DNA of 59,156 bases from Amphibacillus marinus (GTDB lineage Bacteria > Bacillota > Bacilli > Bacillales > Amphibacillaceae): contig NZ_FODJ01000016.1 of NCBI RefSeq assembly GCF_900110345.1, positions 1 through 59,156 of the forward strand, given 5' to 3'. Shown one piece after another: positions 54,901-59,156 of this stretch; positions within the stretch are counted from its first letter, which is position 1; each line of letters begins with the position of its first letter. The position numbers were made by a program, and so were the translations under genes. The notes below the pieces were generated by a model, which had not been told where the DNA came from, did no database searches, and saw only the letters and a program-made list of their open reading frames with translations.

Positions 54901-56530
54901 AGATATTGTTAATCTTCCAAATGGGATTCAAGTTCCCTACGCAGTGTATACAAAGCAAGAGGTTAGTGATTTCAAGGGTAATCCTTTAATAGAAGCCCTC
55001 CCTCCTATTTTATCATTTGAAGAATCTTATGAAAAATTAAGTTACTTACCTGAATATCGCCCGGAAGAACGAAATTTATCAGTTCATCATCGCTACCATG
55101 CGTTATTAAGAATTACTAGAATTTACCAACCTACTAATAAGACGATAGAATTAGAATTGAAATTTTCTCGTTTTTTACGTTATGGTTATGTCAATCGAAA
55201 TCCTGATTCAAAGCAACATACAATGGTACTAAACGAGCTTAAAGATAGGTTAATTAACAAGTATGATTTAGGGTTATCAAACGATATTAGAACCACTTCT
55301 TCTAGCTTTACTTTGATGGGTTTTTCAGGTATTGGTAAGACATCAGCTATTGAAAGGGTTCTCTCTCTTTATCCCCAGGTTATCGTACATAAATACCCTT
55401 TAAATTTATTTCAAATTACTTTTTTAAAATTAAATTCTCCACATGACGGTTCAATTAAAACACTGTGCATGGATTTCTTTCTAAAAATTGATCAGCTCTT
55501 AGGTACTAATTATTTTGAGAAATATGGTAACAGAAGATTTTCTAATAGCTCGATGGTAGTAAGAATGGGACAAGTGGCAAGAATACACTGTTTGGGTGCT
55601 TTAATCATTGATGAAATTCAACACCTATTAGCAAATAAAAAAAGTGAATCTGATGAACTTATGAACTTCTTTGTTACGATGGTCAATGAAATAGGCGTTC
55701 CAATAATGCTAATTGGAACAATGAAGGCCAAGTCTATTTTGCAAAAAGATTTTAGACAAGCTCGTAGAAGTAGTGGTCATGGAGATATGGTTTGGGAACA
55801 AATGAAAAATGATGATAGTTGGCAGGTATTAATAAGCTGCATGTGGGAATATCAATGGACAAAAAAAGAAGCTAAATTAACAGATGACTGGATTAATTTC
55901 TTATATAAAGAAAGTCAAGGCATAACTGACATTGCTCTAAAATTGTACTTTCTTGCTCAGTCTTACGTTATTGAATGCGGAATAGAGGAACTATCTTTTG
56001 ATGTTGTACGACATGTAAAAAAAGAATATTTAAAGCTTGTTATACCATTTCTAAAGGCTCTGGAGTCGGGAAAGGTATCAGAAATTGTAAAATATGAAGA
56101 TATAACACCTTTAAACTTAGAGGAATTCTTAACCTCCAGAATATCAAGGGTGAATATGCAGCATCAGATCCAAATTGAGAAAGAGAAGCAAGCAGATAAT
56201 CGTAAGAAAAAAGAAATATCTTTATTGGAAAAATTAATAGTTACTCTTATATCCTTAGATATCGAGGCAGAGCTTGCAGAAAAATTAGCAAGGGATGTTG
56301 TTAAAGAAAACCCTACTGTTGATATAAAACATGGCATGTTTTTGGTCATGAAGAAAATGGACGACTGGGAGAATGCAAAGGATAAGAAAGAATTAGAGGA
56401 GAAAAAAAATAAGCAATCAAATAAATTATTAAGTATTGTTGAGAAAGGGAGAGAAAATCAGCTCACTGCAAGAGAAGCCTTAATTGAAGCAGGGTTTATT
56501 AATTCAATTACTAAAGAATTGCTTTTGTAG
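54887..56530 (+). CDS. tnsC: TnsC AAA+ ATPase regulator
   Basis: It links target recognition to the transposase. The 547-residue protein has Walker A at about 145-152 (MGFSGIGKTSAIERV) and Walker B at about 239-244 (LIIDEIQHLL). A sensor-like Thr-rich segment (PIMLIGTMKAK) and an Arg cluster (FRQARRSSGHGD) follow. The C-terminal 100 residues are helical and charged, suited to TnsA/TnsB contacts. It overlaps the end of tnsB, and the tnsD gene starts 19 bases after its stop. Two adjacent ATGs (54887 and 54890) can serve as start. Confidence 0.95.
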   Translation: MMTDKDIVNLPNGIQVPYAVYTKQEVSDFKGNPLIEALPPILSFEESYEKLSYLPEYRPEERNLSVHHRYHALLRITRIYQPTNKTIELELKFSRFLRYGYVNRNPDSKQHTMVLNELKDRLINKYDLGLSNDIRTTSSSFTLMGFSGIGKTSAIERVLSLYPQVIVHKYPLNLFQITFLKLNSPHDGSIKTLCMDFFLKIDQLLGTNYFEKYGNRRFSNSSMVVRMGQVARIHCLGALIIDEIQHLLANKKSESDELMNFFVTMVNEIGVPIMLIGTMKAKSILQKDFRQARRSSGHGDMVWEQMKNDDSWQVLISCMWEYQWTKKEAKLTDDWINFLYKESQGITDIALKLYFLAQSYVIECGIEELSFDVVRHVKKEYLKLVIPFLKALESGKVSEIVKYEDITPLNLEEFLTSRISRVNMQHQIQIEKEKQADNRKKKEISLLEKLIVTLISLDIEAELAEKLARDVVKENPTVDIKHGMFLVMKKMDDWENAKDKKELEEKKNKQSNKLLSIVEKGRENQLTAREALIEAGFINSITKELLL

Positions 56531-56548
56531 TTTGAGGAGGGGTATTAG

Positions 56549-58189
56549 ATGTTGCGATATTTTCCCAGACCTTATCCGGGTGAGCTATTTTATAGTGTAC
56601 TGGCGAGATACTTTAGGAGATCGTTAGAGATAGATGATATAAAAGTCATAAATAGTATTTACAATTCAAAGATAACGAAGATATTGGGGAAAGTAATTCC
56701 ATATAATCTTGAGGCAATTTATAAGGAAATAGATTGTTTTTATTATCTTTCACCACATGAGCTTATGAAAAATCATACGCTGTTTTACTTTTACCTTAAT
56801 ACCAAACATTCTTATGAAACTAAAAGAATATATTCAAATATTTTATATGGTGATCGAAATAAAGTAGTAAATAAAGTTGTATCAAGTGGATTAAACTTAA
56901 CAGACGAAAATGGTTATCTGATGTTTTGTAATAAATGTGTGGACGAAGATTTTCAAAACTATGGTGAGACTTATTGGAGAGCATTTTTTCAAATTCCATC
57001 AGTCTTTGTTTGTCCTAAACACAAAGAGCTCTTAAATAAAAGTACAGTGTTATTAAAAGCGAAAGGTCTGATTCCTGCAACAAAAGATAATTGTTGTATT
57101 TCTTCAAATCCCCTCAAAAATATCACAGATAAGACTTTGAATTTTCTTTTACTACTTGCAAAGGAAAGCGAGAAACTAACAGTTAAAAACTACAAAATAT
57201 TGGATATTTCTGAACGGAGAAATGTTGCAATTATTGATCAAATGAACTTGTTTGATCGTTATGGAATATTAAAAAAAGCAGAACTACTAAAACAAATAAC
57301 TTATTTTGTAGGCAAGGATTTTTATGAAATAACAAGAGTTAATCTAAGTAATTTCGTAGATGAACTCAACAGTTCTTTTTTCGGACGTGAGCGTAGTATT
57401 TTAAAGCAATTAATGTTAATTTGCTTTCTAAGAATTACTGTTGAAGATTTTAAAGATATTAGCATAATTAAAGTTAATAATTACTTGAAGTGCAAAAATC
57501 TATTGTGTTCCGAGAAACGTAGACGATCTCAAATATTTTTCCGTAGTATAGAGAGTGATGGGTATAGGCGACCAGTTCGAAAGATATCTTATAGCTGTTA
57601 TTGTGGTATGAAATTTGAAGGTTTGTTTGGGGATGATGAGATAATGTATAGTAGTTCTAAAATTACTTATTCCAGATTAGGTAAGTATATAGATTATTAC
57701 CTCTACAAGAAAAAAATGCCGATTTGTGAATTGGCAACAAAACTAAGTATTAGTGAAGTTAATTTAGAGTATTATCTTCATGAAAAAGATGACACATATG
57801 TTATCAAAGAAGCAGATTATAAAGTGTATAGAGAGGAGTGGCTTTCCATCGTCAACTCTAATTTGGATAAGCACATCTTAGAGTTAAAATATTCAAATTT
57901 ACCTGTGTACTCATGGTTATACAGAAATGATAACGAGTGGCTTAATCAGAGCACTAATAAACTTGAAAATAAAGTAATAAGCTTAAATTTCATTAATAAT
58001 AGAGACAGAAAGTTAAAAGAAAATCTTAGAAGTCAGTTCTATAGGATGATTTTAAGTCAGTATACAGGTAAGGAAATTATTAGGGAGATGATTGAGTCCC
58101 ATTTGTATACATATATAAAGTATACAAATGAGGAATTGGACTTTTTCACCAAGACAGCAGGTTATATAGACAAATTTCTCGAAATGTAA
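56549..58189 (+). CDS. tnsD: TnsD/TniQ target-site protein of the main operon
   Basis: A 546-residue TniQ-family protein, the last gene of the tns operon, starting behind TTGAGGAGGGG. It opens with YFPRPYPGELFYSVLARYF and has a Cys127-Cys130-Cys155-His158 zinc finger (MFCNKCVDE, FVCPKHKE). A second metal motif (SYSCYCGMKFEG) and an HTH-like C-terminal region follow. By analogy with Tn7 it binds a chosen chromosomal site and recruits TnsC. The element sits at the glmS end, so one of the two TnsD-type proteins must read glmS. Its position in the operon makes this the first candidate, but sequence does not settle it. Confidence 0.93.
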   Translation: MLRYFPRPYPGELFYSVLARYFRRSLEIDDIKVINSIYNSKITKILGKVIPYNLEAIYKEIDCFYYLSPHELMKNHTLFYFYLNTKHSYETKRIYSNILYGDRNKVVNKVVSSGLNLTDENGYLMFCNKCVDEDFQNYGETYWRAFFQIPSVFVCPKHKELLNKSTVLLKAKGLIPATKDNCCISSNPLKNITDKTLNFLLLLAKESEKLTVKNYKILDISERRNVAIIDQMNLFDRYGILKKAELLKQITYFVGKDFYEITRVNLSNFVDELNSSFFGRERSILKQLMLICFLRITVEDFKDISIIKVNNYLKCKNLLCSEKRRRSQIFFRSIESDGYRRPVRKISYSCYCGMKFEGLFGDDEIMYSSSKITYSRLGKYIDYYLYKKKMPICELATKLSISEVNLEYYLHEKDDTYVIKEADYKVYREEWLSIVNSNLDKHILELKYSNLPVYSWLYRNDNEWLNQSTNKLENKVISLNFINNRDRKLKENLRSQFYRMILSQYTGKEIIREMIESHLYTYIKYTNEELDFFTKTAGYIDKFLEM

Positions 58190-58260
58190 AATGTGTATTG
58201 TCTCCTCTCTTAAAAAAATTTAGAAAGGATGTGTAACTAGTGCACACAGCCTTAGAAATT

Positions 58261-58398
58261 TTAACTTACTTCATCTAAATCAAGTTTATTAAAAATTTCT
58301 TTTCCCCTCGTATAATTAATTTTAGTCTGAATCATATTTCTGATTGAAGACGGTTTATGCGCAGCTATATTAAGCGAATTTAGTGCTTTTGGTATCAT
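58261..58398 (-). CDS. Possible 45-residue protein near the distal end
   Basis: A short leftward frame from ATG 58398 to TAA 58263 encodes a basic peptide (IPKALNSLNIAAHKPSSIRN through FNKLDLDEVS). It begins 26 bases inside the innermost distal TnsB-type site. The ribosome binding site is weak and I recognise no family. It may be a remnant of a longer gene or chance coding. Confidence 0.3.
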   Translation of the reverse strand: MIPKALNSLNIAAHKPSSIRNMIQTKINYTRGKEIFNKLDLDEVS

Positions 58399-58423
58399 GA
58401 TTTTTCCATATTAAATGTTGAGG

Positions 58424-58559
58424 GAACAACTTAGTTGTAAATAAAAATTCATTAATAATATTAACTTGAGAACAACTTAGTTGTATAATGGAAAATATTA
58501 ACGACGCAACTATAGGATTCATGCACTTGCTTGTGGAACAACTTAGTTGTCAATGTACA
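58424..58559. repeat. Distal (L-like) transposon end with three TnsB-type sites
   Basis: GAACAACTTAGTTGT occurs perfectly at 58424-58438, 58470-58484 and 58536-58550. The spacing is wide (46 and 66 bp), as in Tn7 L with its three separated sites. The outermost copy is followed by CAATGTACA, the terminus. It is oriented opposite to the glmS-side sites. Confidence 0.92.
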
Positions 58560-58696
58560 TGTGTTTACTGCTACCCTTGCCTTCTCCTTACTAAAACTAG
58601 GTACTTACTGTTAAGTAGCTATATCTGAATGGCAAAAGCAAGCGAGAAGTAAAACAGGGGTTTAATGGCTTTGTAATCTTAAAATCAACACGAATC

Positions 58697-58728
58697 AAGG
58701 TTGGATCCAATACGGATCCAGCCTTTTA
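58697..58728 (+). terminator. Probable original glmS terminator, displaced by the element
   Basis: AAGGTTGGATCC pairs with GGATCCAGCCTT (two wobble pairs) around AATAC and continues into TTTT. It lies about 140 bases beyond the distal transposon end, so before insertion it would have been about 160 bases downstream of glmS. The stretch 58560-58696 before it has no gene. Confidence 0.75.
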
Positions 58729-58744
58729 ATTAACGTTCTTTGAA

Positions 58745-58767
58745 AACCCCTGGCTATGCCGGGGGTT
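58745..58767 (+). mobile_element. Subterminal hairpin of an IS200/IS605-type element
   Basis: AACCCCTGGC and GCCGGGGGTT fold around TAT with one T-G wobble pair. Such a hairpin near the left end is what the Y1 transposase recognises. The transposase gene starts about 100 bases further on. Confidence 0.75.
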
Positions 58768-58796
58768 CTGGAAAGCTTACAGCGAGGTAACAAAAA

Positions 58797-58860
58797 GCCT
58801 CCCAAAGTGATAAGATGAAGTTGGTTTCCCGACCTACCACATCTTAAAACAAAAGGAGGC
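58797..58860 (+). promoter_or_regulatory. Stem hiding the tnpA ribosome binding site
   Basis: GCCTCC (58797-58802) pairs with GGAGGC (58855-58860), which is the ribosome binding site. Inside it TAAGATG (58811-58817) pairs with CATCTTA (58840-58846). IS200 elements are known to keep transposase low in this way. Confidence 0.7.
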
Positions 58861-58869
58861 GTATCCTAA

Positions 58870-59156
58870 ATGCAGGATAAGAATAGTTTAGCACACACAA
58901 CATGGAAATGTAAGTATCATATCGTGTTCGCACCGAAGTATAGAAGACAAGTGATCTATGGCAAGTATAAACAAAGCATAGGGAAAATATTAAGAGAGCT
59001 ATGTGAAAGAAAAGGCGTCACCATACATGAAGCAAATGCATGTCCAGACCACATACACATGTTAGTAAGTATACCGTCAAAATTGAGTGTCTCGCAATTC
59101 ATGGGATATTTAAAAGGAAAGAGCAGTCTAATGATTTTTGATCGTCACGCAAACTT
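58870..59156 (+). CDS. tnpA: IS200/IS605-family Y1 transposase TnpA, cut by window end
   Basis: The first 95 residues of a single-strand Y1 transposase. It opens with LAHTTWKCKYHIVFAPKYRR. The HUH motif that coordinates the metal is seen in CPDHIHMLVSIP. The catalytic Tyr lies further downstream, outside the window. The start ATG follows AAAGGAGG at ten bases, a site that can be masked by an upstream stem. It lies outside the Tn7-like element, in the chromosomal flank. Confidence 0.93.
   Translation, partial: MQDKNSLAHTTWKCKYHIVFAPKYRRQVIYGKYKQSIGKILRELCERKGVTIHEANACPDHIHMLVSIPSKLSVSQFMGYLKGKSSLMIFDRHAN

Larger units (their letters stand above)
36537..58559. mobile_element. Tn7-like transposon at attTn7 downstream of glmS
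   Basis: Both termini can be seen. The left boundary starts TGTATATC and the right boundary, read inwards, starts TGTACATT. Each is followed by GACAACTAAGTTGTTC, so 22 of the 24 terminal bases agree. Further copies of the 15-base repeat lie inside each end: four phased at 20 bp plus one at the glmS side, three at the distal side. This resembles the right and left ends of Tn7. The element carries tnsA, tnsB, tnsC, tnsD, a second TnsD-like gene, an XRE gene, arsenic and cadmium resistance and a CBASS. No exact five-base target duplication is seen (GTGTG before, TGTGT after). Confidence 0.92.

Overview
The window looks like low-GC Gram-positive (Bacillota, Bacillales) chromosome. Reasons are the AT-rich composition, strong AGGAGG-type ribosome binding sites, lipoprotein signal peptides, a cdaA-cdaR-glmM operon, a glmS gene led by a glmS ribozyme, PTS and CcpA-like control, and a Hol_Tox-type small toxin. 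A facultatively anaerobic, possibly halo/alkaliphilic Bacillaceae relative of the Amphibacillus/Gracilibacillus kind would fit (acidic proteins, paired aerobic and anaerobic sulfatase maturases), but the genus is inference.

Layout. Bases 1-660 are the end of a tRNA cluster (Thr, Glu, Val, Thr, Tyr, Gln, Lys). Next come a broken secreted serine protease, a thioredoxin-like lipoprotein and a YczE-type membrane protein. Bases 3956-7444 hold cdaA-cdaR-glmM (c-di-AMP synthesis and UDP-GlcNAc precursor synthesis). In many Bacillales glmS follows directly. Here about 27 kb of accessory, mostly carbohydrate genes lie in between: (a) a LacI regulator, a sugar ABC transporter and a large GH94-like phosphorylase with repeated GTAAAGCGCTTTAC operators; (b) a leftward cluster of PTS EIICB, cytoplasmic Cys-type sulfatase, NanE epimerase, TSUP exporter, anaerobic (radical SAM) and aerobic (FGE) sulfatase maturases, with GntR regulators on both sides; (c) KdgK, KDPG aldolase, a beta-glucoside-type PTS and a divergent mannonate/gluconate dehydratase-type enzyme; (d) small acetyltransferases, a 27-residue type I toxin and two surface or lipoproteins.

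glmS (34710-36512) carries its ribozyme and is followed 24 bases after its stop codon by a complete Tn7-like transposon, about 36537-58559. Its glmS-proximal end has four TnsB-type repeats phased at exactly 20 bp plus a fifth; the distal end has three perfect copies. Cargo consists of an arsenic operon (arsR, acr3, arsC, arsM, an unknown 68-residue gene, arsN), cadC-cadA, an ArsO-like flavoprotein, and a four-gene type II CBASS anti-phage system (CD-NTase, Cap2, Cap3, HNH-SAVED Cap5). The transposition genes tnsA-tnsB-tnsC-tnsD run towards the distal end. A second TnsD/TniQ-type targeting protein lies in a divergent unit with an XRE repressor. No Cas genes, CRISPR array or TnsE were seen.

Beyond the element is the probable original glmS terminator, then the start of an IS200/IS605-type tnpA cut by the window end. 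The most notable system is this attTn7-resident element, which combines a CBASS island, metal resistance and two different target selectors.
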